Shown here piece by piece: positions 35,431-45,610 of a stretch of 64,000 nucleotides of DNA. Under the pieces are notes generated by a model. It saw only the letters and a list, made by a program, of their open reading frames with translations. It ran no database searches and had not been told where the DNA came from. This DNA is from Marisa cornuarietis. Lineage: Eukaryota > Mollusca > Gastropoda > Architaenioglossa > Ampullariidae. The stretch covers positions 1 to 64,000 of the forward strand of contig SMMW01000555.1 in assembly GCA_004794655.1 (NCBI GenBank). The letters are read 5' to 3'. Position numbers and translations under genes: made by a program. The number at the start of each line of letters is the position of its first letter. Within the stretch, counting starts at the first letter, position 1.

Positions 35431-36400
35431 CTTGACATTACTAGGACATACATATGCTAAAGTAATGCTAAGTGATAAAATAGCAAATAGGATAGGGAGC
35501 AATCTGATCTGCTGATAGCTGGGAAGATGTAGATCTTATTTTCCATCAATTACGCAACCGAGTGGTGGGGTTATGGTGTGTCAGCAAACTTTGTCCAACA
35601 CACTCAGAGGCAGGAAATAGCCAGTTGGTGTACAACCCTTTAATGCAGGGGCTTAAACAATTTCTACAGCTGAATCGTTTCACTGCAAGTTCCGCATCAC
35701 GTCATCAGAGGCAATAAAGGTCGAGGCCGTCTTTTCTCAACTTGGTGTGTCGCTCTTTTATCTGCCGCAGGTCTGTTCTCTCCACCGTCTCTTGGTTGGC
35801 TGGTTTATTTAGTAGGAAAGTGCTTCCACCTCAAGGTAATTTTGCATTATGGGGGAAAAGGGAGGGGAAGGAAACCAGAGTACCCAAAGAAAACCCCCAA
35901 CGCCCAGGCCTGTGGGCGGGTGTCGCGTACAGAAAATAAGACTATATCTAAACCCTAATCAAGCCACTTGCTGCAGTGGTGACGAGTGTTTTAACCACCA
36001 CACTACTGAGTTCCTGGTCTCCCCCGTCCTGTCTCAGCTCTGCCCTTATATACCCTTCACAGGGTTAAACTTTCCACAATGCTCCTGTATGGCCACAGTG
36101 AGTTGGAGCATTAACCCTAGCCTGTCACTGCTGAGCACCCTTTTTGTGATGGTCCAGCAGGTCAACACCAATGTGTTTTGCATGCCTGGTCTCCCCTGTC
36201 CTGTCTCAGCTCTGCCCTTATATATCTAAATTTTCCGCGATGCTCCTGTACGGCCACAGCGAGTTGGAGCATTAACCCTAGCCATTCACTGCTGAACACC
36301 CATTTTCGTGATGCTCCAGCAGGTCCATGCTGACATGTTTTGCGCGGCAAAACTAACAAAGGCTGGCCTACTGGCCACCCCTCTACAATTAAATGTGATG
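35431..36400. repeat. Unclassified region with a 172-base tandem duplication; possible LTR
   Basis: CCTGGTCTCCC starts at 36013 and again at 36185, and the following bases match at about 85-90% by eye up to around 36350: CTGTCTCAGCTCTGCCCTTATATA, CTCCTGTA-GGCCACAG, GAGTTGGAGCATTAACCCTAG, CAGCAGGTC. CCTTATATA could be a TATA box. TGTGTCAGC (35577) and CTCTACA (36389) could be TG...CA ends of an LTR-like unit. No coding sequence. Confidence 0.5.
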
Positions 36401-36639
36401 GTAATACTTTCAAGATGTGTCCATGTACACCATATTTATTGCATTATTTCACTTTTATGACTTCCAATATTTTTAGCTTATGCATTTAGTGCAGCAGTTA
36501 GAAATGTTGACCATAAATGCAATCAAAAAGTCCAACAAGTATACAAATGGCTTTTAAGAAATGATGCTTTTGCTTGTAGTTAATGATTACTGACTAGTTA
36601 CAATTGTTGATTATAAATCTCTCATGTTGGAGGTTCTAG

Positions 36640-36790
36640 ACAATAATAATAATAACATTTGTAAAGCACATTTCCATGCGTGGATACAAGCTCAACACAT
36701 TGCACCTGAAAAACTACAAACTGACAGTCAACCATATAAGAAACATAAGTCCCAGAAAACTGATGACACCACAGAAAAAATTCTAAGTGT
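36640..36790 (-). mobile_element. 3' terminal fragment of an L2-like LINE
   Basis: The minus strand ends ...CCACGCATGGAAATGTGCTTTACAAATG(TTATTATT), the usual 3' signature of L2-type LINEs. Weak coding remnants of the same orientation may lie at 37250-37335. Small and decayed. Confidence 0.45.
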
Positions 36791-36944
36791 GTTTATAGTA
36801 GAGGGTAGAAAAATGTAACAGAGGAGAGGTTGTTTGCCCCACCTGACCACAATAATGAGCACAAGTCAACACTGTTGTGGGTTTCAGCTGCTCTTACTCT
36901 CATGGTGGTTGATGGTTCTGGCTAAGGCAAAATATTCACAAGGG

Positions 36945-37110
36945 AAACCCTTAACTGCTCAGTGGGGTAATGCTCCCACTTCTCCAACTCTCTCTCTGTC
37001 AGAATACCTGCTGTCCCTTTCTGCTTCATCCTCTTATTCCTCTTAGGCCAAATATTCTAGAATAGACCCTGTTGCCACGGTGCCTCTCTCTTTCTAGGAA
37101 AAACCCAGGG
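36945..37110 (+). repeat. Unclassified dispersed repeat, copy 2
   Basis: Matches 31340-31492 in the same orientation (CTGTCCCTTTCTGCTTCATC, CCTCTTATTCCTCTTAGGCC and CCCTGTTGCCACGGTGC). About 80% identity by eye. Confidence 0.65.
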
Positions 37111-37422
37111 GGAGGGCTGGGGAGGTGTGGACATCAGACACCTTCCCCATTGTGCTTCCCCAGTCGGCATGTGTGTCAGCCTGTGTATGTGTGTAACCAG
37201 CTACTTTCTACCCCACCTATATGAAGAAATGAGGCATGGGTGGAACAGTATTCTTGATTCTGTAAGATATTTCTTAAAGAGATGGTGTTTGAGACTGGAT
37301 CTGAAAAGCTTCAAATGTAGACAGTGTTCAAAGTAAAAGGTGAAGAGATATAGCTAAGCAGTAAGACTGATCAAAATAAATACTTGAAAGGATTATTTAA
37401 CATTTATATGGTTGCAACTTTA

Positions 37423-37578
<156 letters not shown>

Positions 37579-37807
37579 TTACTTTACTGCAGTATCTATC
37601 AATTAAACACATTCATTCATCATCATGTGTTCTAGGTATGACCGATAAATGTGCTTACACTTATGCTTCAGGAACTTCTAAATTAAATTTTAAAATAAAA
37701 AAACAAATTCCAGTCCCTCTGTGTACCATTAACACACTGTGACAGTGGGAAATACTGCTTCATCTTAGATAAGACACAACAGTGACACCTATTTCACTTG
37801 CCATAAC

Positions 37808-38444
37808 TCAATTTGTTTGTTTGTGTTTAACGCCGTGCCAGCAACTAAGGCTATATCACGGCGAGAAAAGTAGTCCTACTTTAACATGTTTAGGGACAAA
37901 AAAAAACCAAGTGATATAACATTGTAAAAAATAAAAACCTGTATAAAAAGCTGGAAACACATTTGAGAGTTTGGAACATGTAAAAGGAGTATTGTGGCCC
38001 AAAAAGACCACCAACAAACCAAAAAAACCAAAAACTATCAAGGCATAAAAAGCTTAAATCTTATGATAAAGCCCTACCCGCCTTAAAAAAAGTAAAAACA
38101 GCTGCCGAGGGGACGGACCTAAACAAAGAAAACAAGGACCCTCCAGTAAAAAACTGCCGGCAGAAACTCTGGAGTCCAGGACAACTAATTAAAACACGTA
38201 CAACATTAAAAGTTCCTTGACACCAAGGACAAACTGGCAGTGGTTCACCGCCTAAAAGGTGTGACTGCGTGGCATAGGTGTGTCCTAGTCTTAGTCTGGA
38301 AAGAACTACCTCCTCCCGCCACGCAGGATGGCATGAAGGCAGGCAGTCTGAAAGAGAGGGAAGGGTGGCATGTAACTTATTTCAGCCCAGAGTGTCCCAG
38401 TGGCGTTGCCACAAGGACTGAACATAGGCTAAGAGGATAGATTT
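37808..38444 (-). mobile_element. I/Nimb LINE 3' end, second full-length example
   Basis: Collinear with 3958-4602: TTTGTTTGTGTTTAACGCCG at the left edge, CCAAGTGATATAAC, GCCCAAAAAGACCACCAAC, GCTGCCGAGGGGACGGACC, CAAACTGGCAGTGGTTCACC and the ORF2 C-terminus. 5'-truncated at about 38444, near the same point as the copy at 4602. Confidence 0.85.
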
Positions 38445-38465
38445 ACAGTCTGCTGATACTATCGA

Positions 38466-38584
38466 TTTGTTTGTTTGTTTTTGTTTAACGCCATGCCAGC
38501 AACTAATGCTATATCACGGCAAGAAAAAGTAATCTTAGTTTAAAATGTTTGGGGACAAAAATCCCCCAAGTGATATAAATATGA
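38466..38584 (-). mobile_element. I/Nimb LINE 3' terminus, truncated
   Basis: TTTGTTTGTTTGTTTTTGTT then AACGCCATGCCAGC to CCAAGTGATATAAATATGA: the last 120 bases of the LINE, in tandem with the copy at 37808-38444 and cut off where the THAP-bearing segment begins. Confidence 0.8.
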
Positions 38585-38915
38585 CCAGAGAGAATAGATA
38601 ATGAGAGGGTCAACTCTGGACCAAAGAGAAAACTCGTTGGTTAGAGTTATCTTTCGTAACTGGATGTTAAAAAGCAACATGGCACAAGCCAACGAAGGTG
38701 ACCATGTGAGGCAAGGTGGACAATTTTGTTCAGCAATAAACTGTCACAACGCGAGATTTAAATTAGGTTCAAAAGGGAAGCAATTCCACACCATCCCGTA
38801 GGACGCAGAGAGGTAAGCTATGTATTTATTCTCAATATATGCTGTGTACTGTAGTTGAGACAGAGAGAATATATTCTATAGATCTAGAATATAATCTATA
38901 GATTATTCTCTCTGG
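38585..38915 (+). mobile_element. Possible P-like element remnant with a THAP-domain exon
   Basis: The segment is bordered by 12-bp inverted repeats CCAGAGAGAATA (38585-38596) and TATTCTCTCTGG (38904-38915). Between them the plus strand encodes GGQFCSAINCHNAR, GKQFHTIP and, behind a TAG at 38801-38803, DAER, followed by the splice-donor-like GTAAGC at 38814. C-x4-C with FHxIPxD is the N-terminal half of a THAP zinc finger, used by P-type transposases and by host DNA-binding proteins. No target duplication and no transposase body were found. The TIR assignment is tentative. Confidence 0.55.
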
Positions 38916-39284
38916 TTGAAAGCCGTCTGCTACAAGCGGTTGCTCGTCACTATGAATATTAAAATTACTATACTGATTTTACTGTGAAAGTGTGAGGTGG
39001 ATTGTCACTTATGCTATGATGAACATACATAATTTTTTATAGGATTATCATTTAAGGCATTCATCACTGGGGTGAGGTGTTGGTGGTCACGTTTGGTACA
39101 CCTATGTATACATAATCATAATGCTATTACTGGTTAATTTTGCATTACTGAAATATTTGTTACTAATATATTGCCACAATTATTGCAGCAGGTGCAAGAT
39201 ATGGATGAATTTTACAAGAAGGAAAGATTTTGATTACCTTCAACTATCTGACATTAATGGACAAGGCTAGTGTCTGTGTTCAGA
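38916..39284. other. DNAI1 intron, nothing recognised
   Basis: AT-rich, no coding signal. The palindromic run around 38870-38905 (TATAGATCTAGAATATA) borders it on the left. Confidence 0.45.
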
Positions 39285-39640
39285 TCGAACGAACGAACGA
39301 AATTCTTTATTGCTTAGGCTGTGTGGCCTCAACATCGCGAGTACAGTTCATACAATTTTAATGATAAATTATTACAGTTCAAGGCGTGTAAATATAGGTT
39401 AGCATGGACAATTGCATCGACAGTGTTGATTGCCCTATGGACAAATCTTTCTTCGTTTAGCTGCTGACAGTGTTGTGTCGTTTATAACAGTGGTAAAGAT
39501 ACCTGGCTAGGCAGGTAATCTGTGATGTGTCATTAATCAGGGCTGGGAAGGTAAAGGCTGTTTGGTGAGTTGTATATTTCAGAGGCAGAAATCTACTTCT
39601 AAATAAAATTCTCCACTGCAGTAAATAATATATGTGAATT
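39285..39640 (-). mobile_element. Probable 3' UTR of a further LINE with (TTCG)n tail
   Basis: The plus strand begins GAACGAACGAACGAAATTCT then TTATTGC, i.e. the minus strand ends AATAAAGAATTTCGTTCGTT: a polyadenylation-like AATAAA plus a 4-base repeat tail, which is how LINE 3' ends look. No coding part was recognised in the following 350 bases. Confidence 0.5.
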
Positions 39641-39705
39641 GAATTATGAGGGGGCTCTTGAACAAGTAAACAAAATAACATCATGATGGGAGAAAAGAAG
39701 ATTAT

Positions 39706-40492
39706 CTTTTCTGTCCCATCGGCATATGGCATCTGAAGCTTTCTGACAAGCGCTTGATGGAGGAGAAACCAGATGAAATATTTTTAAAACCTTTTGCAAT
39801 TGCAAATGGGAAGAGGGACGAAAGCGGCTGGGCCGGCTCTGCACCTTCCACGACAAGAAAACGGGGCCAGGCCCCCTCAACACTCTTTCTCACACTTTTT
39901 CTCACCTCATGCTCACTATCTGAAGATACTTCTCTCTCACGCAAGCGTTTCCCTAGGGGTTTTTTGTTGCCATAATGAAATCTATATGATTCATTCCTTT
40001 TGGCCTACAGAGTGTGAAGACCAGATTGACCCCGGCCGCAACCTTCTAGCAAAGCTGGGGCACTGCACGACAAGCCGATTGATTGGTGTGGGCCACACCA
40101 ACCTCCCGTCTAGGAGACGTCATGGCCAAAGAGGTGTGTTGGTACGATGGGCCGAAACCCATCAGGGACCTCACCCTACAGGTCGTCCTTCACGGCAAAT
40201 GCAGGGGGCCTAAAGGAGGCCACAGAGAAATGAGCTATATTAAAAGAAAGGCATAATGGAAAAAGAAGACAGGGAAAGACTGGTGTAGAAAGAAGATAGA
40301 AAAGACAAATAGTAGTGTCACAGGGAGATGATTGAGTAGAAAAAGAGTATAGGTGAAAAGGCCAGTGAGGGAGAAATAAGAAAAGCATAAGAGAAAGGGG
40401 TGGACCAGCTTAGTCACCCAGCCTGAGAAAGGCTGGGTCTTCCACCCACCCACCCACCCACCCCCCGGCACAAGAAGCCGGGCCCACGGGGT
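39706..40492 (-). mobile_element. I/Nimb LINE copy 3: start of ORF1 and 5' UTR
   Basis: The minus frame 39702-39944 gives REREVSSDSEHEVRKSVRKS and AWPRFLVVEGAEPAQPLSSL, then FAIAKGFKNISSGFSSIKRL, close to ORF1 of copy 1 and with a longer N-terminus. It continues into the 5' UTR up to 40492 (C-run at 40440-40465). The body stops at about 39706, so only the 5' end of the element is present. It sits head to tail with copy 4. Confidence 0.75.
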
Positions 40493-42150
40493 CTCTTCAA
40501 AGTTAGCTCAGATCCTTCGACAGTTCCACTGAAAGATAGAAGACACGTGTTATCCATTTGAGAAAGACACAGAAAGCCTTATAGAGATGGAGAAGATGAC
40601 AGGATGGAGAAGGTGAAGAGACACATTGCTCATTCACATCCCGTTTGCCAAGGGAGGTACATTGAGACAGAGAAGTTACAGGTGTGACAGCCCTAAATAT
40701 CTGGTGCCGAGTAGTGTATTTTGGTGGCGATGTTTTTGCTTTTGGCTGTGTCTTTCTTATCTGTTTGGGGTGTAGTACTGCTACATTGTGGTGATTTTAT
40801 ACTGTGTTTGTGGGCATGTAGCATTACTAAATGGTGTGTGCTGTGATGCTTGTGTTGATTGTGAGGAGAAGGTACCACCACACTGTAGAAGGAGGTGGCA
40901 TAGTGTGAGAGATTGGGATGAGGCCCTCAGAGGAGACCCATGTCATATCTGGACAGATAAGGAAACAGTCGTTTTGCAATGACTGCCAAGTAGGAGGTAG
41001 AGCCTGGTGTAGGAGTTGCTCCTGAAGAGCCACCCCCTGTGCGAAGGCGAGTACTGGCGGGTGAAAGAGATGCCAGATTCTGCATGTACACACTGATTGG
41101 CTACCTCTTCCTTCCATTTTGGACTGTCTTCGAAAGAAGCTAGAGGTACAATCAGCTGCAGGGTGGTCAGTCCCCATTGCAGTGAATACAGCGGGCTTGG
41201 GACTTGCAAAAGCTAGCCCCGTGACCATTATACTGACAGTTGAAGTAGCGCAATGGAGAAGGAATGAAAAACGACACTTTCACTCACAGATACCCAACCT
41301 CAATTAAGTCAGGTATTTTTGGCAAGGAAAAGAGTTTTTGTAGGTACAGGCTTCCCGTCTCTCTTGAGGTGGTCTCCTTGGACAGCAGTAACTCCATGGG
41401 ATGCCAGTTTTGACTTAATGTCGAGCTCCAACATCCCAGCAAGGTCAGGGCAACAAATGACCCCTTTAGAAGAGTTGAGAGATTAGTGCATTGCTACTTT
41501 GACTGATCTTTCTACAAACTGTTTTCTATCCCATTGGCAAAGGGGTTCAGATGCCTTCTGGGTTCTGCACTGGGCCAAAAGTTGTCCAGAGCAAAGGCGC
41601 TTGACAGAAGAAAAACCTGAGGAAATATTTTTAAAATCTTTGGCAATTGCAAAAGGAGAGAAGGACAAGAGTGGCTGGGTTGGCTCTACACCCTCTACAT
41701 TAAGAAAATGGGGCCAGAGCCAGGGTGAGACTTACATTGTCTCCGTCTTCATCTTCACTGTCCAAAGACAACTTAAACTCTTTAGTATGTTTTCCAAGAT
41801 TTGATTTTTTTAGCCATAATAAAAAGATTGTCGATGTACTCCTTCTGCTTCCCACCCACCACATAGTCCAAAACAAGGGAGTGCAACCGAGCAGTACCAC
41901 TTAGGGCATTTACAGCAGGGTCACACCAAGGAAACAGGAGTACACTCTGGCCTTTAGAGATGAAAACCAGATTGACCCTGGCCACAGGCTTCTAGCAAAC
42001 CTAGGGCAATGCATGACCAGTCAACTGGTTGGTGTGGACCACACTGACCTCCTGTATAGAAGTCCAAGCCAAAGAGGTGTGTTGGTATGATGGGCCGCAA
42101 CCCATGAGAGACCTTAACCTCCAGGATCCCATCCTCCCCCAACACAAGAA
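40493..42150 (-). mobile_element. I/Nimb LINE copy 4: ORF2 start, ORF1 and 5' UTR, decayed
   Basis: Starts at the ORF2 initiation region (TTCGACAGTTCCACTGAA as in copy 1 at 1600-1620), crosses a shattered ORF1 (fragments such as FAIAKDFKNISSGFSSVKRL at 41483-41668, and CNSQ-type zinc-knuckle remnants), and ends in the 5' UTR at about 42150. Many stops and frameshifts; older than copy 3. Confidence 0.72.
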
Positions 42151-42367
42151 GCTGCATGGACCCATGGGGGCCACCCTATCCAAGGACAACAGTTCCATAA
42201 CAGATATCTGCAGCAGGATCGCAACAGCAATAGCAGCAATGGCTAGGCTGGACAGGGTCTGGCACCGCCATAACATTATGTTTACTACAAAATACAATCT
42301 ACACAAATCTTCTGTTATACCAATCCTACTCTACAGATGTGAAATGTGGACTTTAGCCTTTATCTGA
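42150..42367 (+). mobile_element. RTE/L1-like LINE RT fragment
   Basis: The plus frame reads MGATLSKDNSSITDICSRIA, then AAMARLDRVWHRHNIMFTTK and SVIPILLYRCEMWTLA, matching the YLGATL...LYGCETWTL region of the family at 19055-20070. It is fused directly to the 5' edge of I/Nimb copy 4 and ends at 42367. Confidence 0.75.
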
Positions 42368-43888
42368 TCATGCTAATAATATAAAATTGTTCTTATCTCA
42401 GCCTTTTTTATTAGGCAAAAATAGAAATTATTAAAATCAAAGCTAGGGGAGTGAGATGGACCAGTCACCAAAAGTTATACAAAAAGTCAGGTTTCTGCAA
42501 TTTAAAAGAAAAAAAAACACAGGTTATTATTGTTCTTCACAATGATTACTGATTTATGTCCAGATTACCTTCACCACCCCCTTTAGTTTGTGATATTAAT
42601 CTCTGCTATAGACATAGGTCAAACAAAAGATATAGTACATCTTCTAAAACTGAACTCTTCAAAAACTACCTGTTACAAAGAATTCAGATAGCACGATCAG
42701 CTTCTGAGTTTGAAAGATTCATTACTTTTTTTTATTGTAATATTCCTGTTTATTACTATGTTGGCAACCAAACTGATCAAATCATTTACTGTAAACTATG
42801 CATGAGCATTATCAAGTGATATAAATTCAAATTTATTTAATAGATATCTAATAAATGACCCATCATATTTCTGCAGCTTTTCAGAAGAGACTACTTACAA
42901 CATTTTACTAAATTCTCCTCTTTGAAAGAATATTTGTTAGCTTATTTTATCTGCAGGAAAATTGCCATCTCATCAAATACTGATTTACTGATTTGTTGAT
43001 CCTAGACTTTCACTTCTCCAAAACTCCTAAATATTTCTGGTGAAATATAGCTTCTTAAAGCAGTAAAAGTGCTTCCTGTAACATGAGTAACTGGACCAAA
43101 ATTTTCATTAATATGACTGTCCACCTCATGAATTATTCTTCTTGCATGTATAATTTACCTCTTTCTCTTCCTTTTTCTATTTGTCTTTATTTTTCTCTCT
43201 CTCAAATATGTTTAGCTTCATTTAATCCATTGTCAAGATGACAATTTTCAAGAATTATAAGAAACATAAAAATAAACATATATGACAGAATGACAAATTA
43301 AAACTATAATTAAAGTTCAAAGTAAACTGTTAATTTTTTTTATACCTCAATCCATCGAGCACTTTCAATTGTATTTCCCTCCAAATTATTTTTGGACTCA
43401 TGATTACACAAAAATATATGATCACTAGTCCTGTAGGCAAGGGATTCAATTGTCACAAATAATGAGAAATAAATATGAACACATATTAATGAAAATCAAC
43501 TTAGGTGTATAAAACAGGCTCCAAAATGGCAACAAAGTCACTCCATTTAAAAATGATTCACCTAGTTAAATGATCAGATTTTCTCTTTTTGCTTATACAG
43601 TTTTGGAGTAAAATTTATTGAATAGGATGCACATGCGTGTATGAGCCCATGTGTTTAGTTGCTGAAAAGGTCACATATATTTGTGCAAAATAATGTGAGT
43701 AAAAAGACATTTTTTCGTACTCTGCTCTGTTTTCTATATATTTATACTTCCTATTTCAATGTGCTAGTGATATTTCAACGATTCTATACTTAATAAACAT
43801 ATTGCTTCTTGTTAAACCAAAAATGACTTGTCTGCTCATTAAAATAAAGGATGAAAAAAAACATGAAAATAATTTCAAAAAAGATTAT
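42368..43888. other. DNAI1 intron, nothing recognised
   Basis: Very AT-rich, without coding signal. An 87-codon frame at 42556-42819 has no recognisable domain. Confidence 0.5.
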
Positions 43889-44334
43889 TGTAGCCAGTAT
43901 GATGCCAGTGGTCACTCAAGGATGAGCTAGTCATGCAAGAAACACAACACCAGAGAGCTTTTATGGAGACTGACTTGGTTTATTTTATCTCCACACAGTA
44001 GATGGTATGATGGTAGCAAATTTCCTGGTTAGTCAGGAAACCTTACTCCTCTTTGTAACAAATAACAAAACATTAACAAGGACTAACAAACTCAACAACT
44101 GACTGATTTTCAGAAACTCCCTCTCTTTCACTGAATGAAAATCTGAATCTCTCCCGAAACTGCCGACCCCCAACTACTTATTACCCTGTCAAATTTTCCA
44201 AAAAACTGCCAATTGTCATGTGATTACCCACTTGCCCCCCACCCCCACCCCAACTGTGTGCCATGACTCAGGCAATCCAGCCTTAACCAGTGGTGGCAGC
44301 AGTCAACCCCACTGACTAAGGTCAGATCGCTACA
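43889..44334 (-). mobile_element. Probable solo LTR of a retrotransposon
   Basis: 446 bases bounded by TGTAGC (43889) and GCTACA (44334), i.e. a 6-bp inverted repeat with TG...CA ends. On the minus strand a polyadenylation-like AATAAA at about 43975-43985 is followed by TGTTGTGTTT, as expected of the R/U5 part. No internal region adjoins. A 5-bp target duplication is not evident (ATTAT versus AGAAC), so age or a rearrangement must be assumed, or the call is wrong. Confidence 0.55.
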
Positions 44335-44339
44335 AGAAC

Positions 44340-44570
44340 ATACTGAGTGCATGGGTGTGTGTGAGCATATGTGTGTGCAGGTGGGCATGCAAGTGTGCAA
44401 ATGTCAGTATGTGTAAGTGTGCTTGTTCAAGTGTGCATGTGTGCTTGTTGGTCTGTGCATGTGCATGTGTGAACGTCTGCATGTGCATTTATAAGTGTGC
44501 ATGTATGCTTGTTGAAATGTGTATGTGCTTCTTCAAGTGTGTGCATGTATATGTTGGTTCCCCATCCCAC
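44340..44570. repeat. GT-rich degenerate minisatellite
   Basis: Irregular repeats of GTGTGCATGTG, AAGTGTGCATG and TGCTTGTT. It gives spurious Cys-rich frames on the plus strand. GT-rich tracts of this kind also accompany the Rex1-like 3' UTRs at 52.1 and 60.9 kb. Confidence 0.75.
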
Positions 44571-44587
44571 TCTACCTGACCTAGAAA

Positions 44588-44757
44588 CCATATAATAATA
44601 ATAATGAAGATTTTTATAGTGCATATTCACACTCATAGAGAGCATGCTCTTAGCGCTTAAAACAAGGAAGAGACGTGGACTAAGTAGATACAGAACAAAG
44701 GGGACGAAAGAAAACGACAGTACTGACAAAACAGAAAACAAAAGGCATCAAGTAATA
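44588..44757 (-). mobile_element. L2/CR1-like LINE 3' UTR, same subfamily as copies A-C
   Basis: Minus strand: TTTTAAGCGCTAAGAGCATG, CTCTATGAGTGTGAATATGC, ACTATAAAAATCTTCATT(ATT)n, identical in order to 16800-16903. Only the last 170 bases of the element are present. Confidence 0.88.
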
Positions 44758-44923
44758 TCTTAGTATTCAAAAATCATGTGACCTTGCCTGCAATCCCATG
44801 TCTGGGGAAAGTAAGCCAAGCTGGCTGGAACAGGAAGGTTCATGGTCACCCAAATGGGCTGTGGTATGTAACTAATACTGGGGAGGGGCAAAAACAAGAT
44901 GATGGTTATGATTTGTACTCACA

Positions 44924-44971
44924 GCTTCAGTCAAATCAAGCTGATCATCAGGCTTGATAAGAGTTTTTGTC
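44924..44971 (-). CDS. DNAI1: DNAI1 exon 3
   Basis: Minus strand: acceptor CTGTTTTCAG, 48 bases (16 codons, phase 0/0), donor GTGAGTAC. The product TKTLIKPDDQLDLTEA matches SKATVRPPDQLELTDA of vertebrate DNAI1 and leads directly into ELKEEF of exon 4. Confidence 0.94.
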
Positions 44972-45132
44972 TGAAAACAGATTGACATCCACAACACATG
45001 TACATGCACGCATGCACACACACACACACAGAATTGAAAATTTGTGTGCAGACTAAAAATAAAACCTAGTAATAAAGGCTAACCCAAATGTAAAATTATT
45101 TTTAAAATGACTGGGCTTGTTAGACTCATTGT

Positions 45133-45294
45133 AATAATAATAATAATGCGAACTTATAATGCGCAGAATCACGAATAAGATAGATCGCACTCTCTGCGCA
45201 GTACAATTTGATAGAAAGAAACATAACAACCAACAGACAGTGAGGTACACATAGGGACACTGAGCAACATAAAGATGAGGTACAAGTCAGGAAT
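45133..45294 (-). mobile_element. L2/CR1-like LINE 3' UTR, left part of the EnSpm target copy
   Basis: (TAA)n at 45133-45147, then the rc of a GCGCATTATAAGTTCGC block, CTCTCTGCGCAG and AACATAAAGATGAGGTACAA. It corresponds to 24040-24180 and continues at 50698 after the DNA transposon. Confidence 0.85.
45292..45294. repeat. Left target-site duplication AAT
   Basis: AAT precedes CCCAGCC at 45295 and is repeated after GGCTGGG at 50695-50697. Joining the flanks restores TCAGGAATAGTACTT, which equals TCAGGGATAGTACTT in the related LINE at about 24360. Confidence 0.88.
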
Positions 45295-45610
45295 CCCAGC
45301 CTGCAAAACTAGTGGGCTAATATAGGCCCAACTAAGGGGTAGCCCACCACTTGGTAGGCTGTGGGCAGCCCACTGGGGCAGGGCCTAGCGCTTGATGAGG
45401 TGCCCATCAGTTTGTGCTTAACGCAGTTATGTCCCTCTAAAGTGGTTCGTCCCGTTAGGCTCAGTGCGGTCGTATGATAGGCCGCCCACCTACTACGCGT
45501 GTTCGCGATACGCTTGGTTGGCTCTGGTGGTGCAGTGGTAGTGCAGTGGTGGTGCTGCCCACTTGCTTTGTATGGGGAAAGACAATTGACGCGCCACACA
45601 CGTGACAAGC
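45295..45610. repeat. Left TIR and subterminal repeats of the EnSpm-like element
   Basis: GTGGGC or its complement occurs at 45312, 45342, 45361, 45368, 45483 and 45555. Such subterminal motifs bind the DNA-binding partner in plant CACTA elements; here a binding role is inference. Confidence 0.7.

Noticed and set aside
44355..44579. Cys-rich 74-codon frame, resembling a small secreted Cys-rich peptide
   Set aside because: It is a translation of a GT-rich minisatellite; no signal peptide with a proper cleavage region and no conserved Cys spacing.
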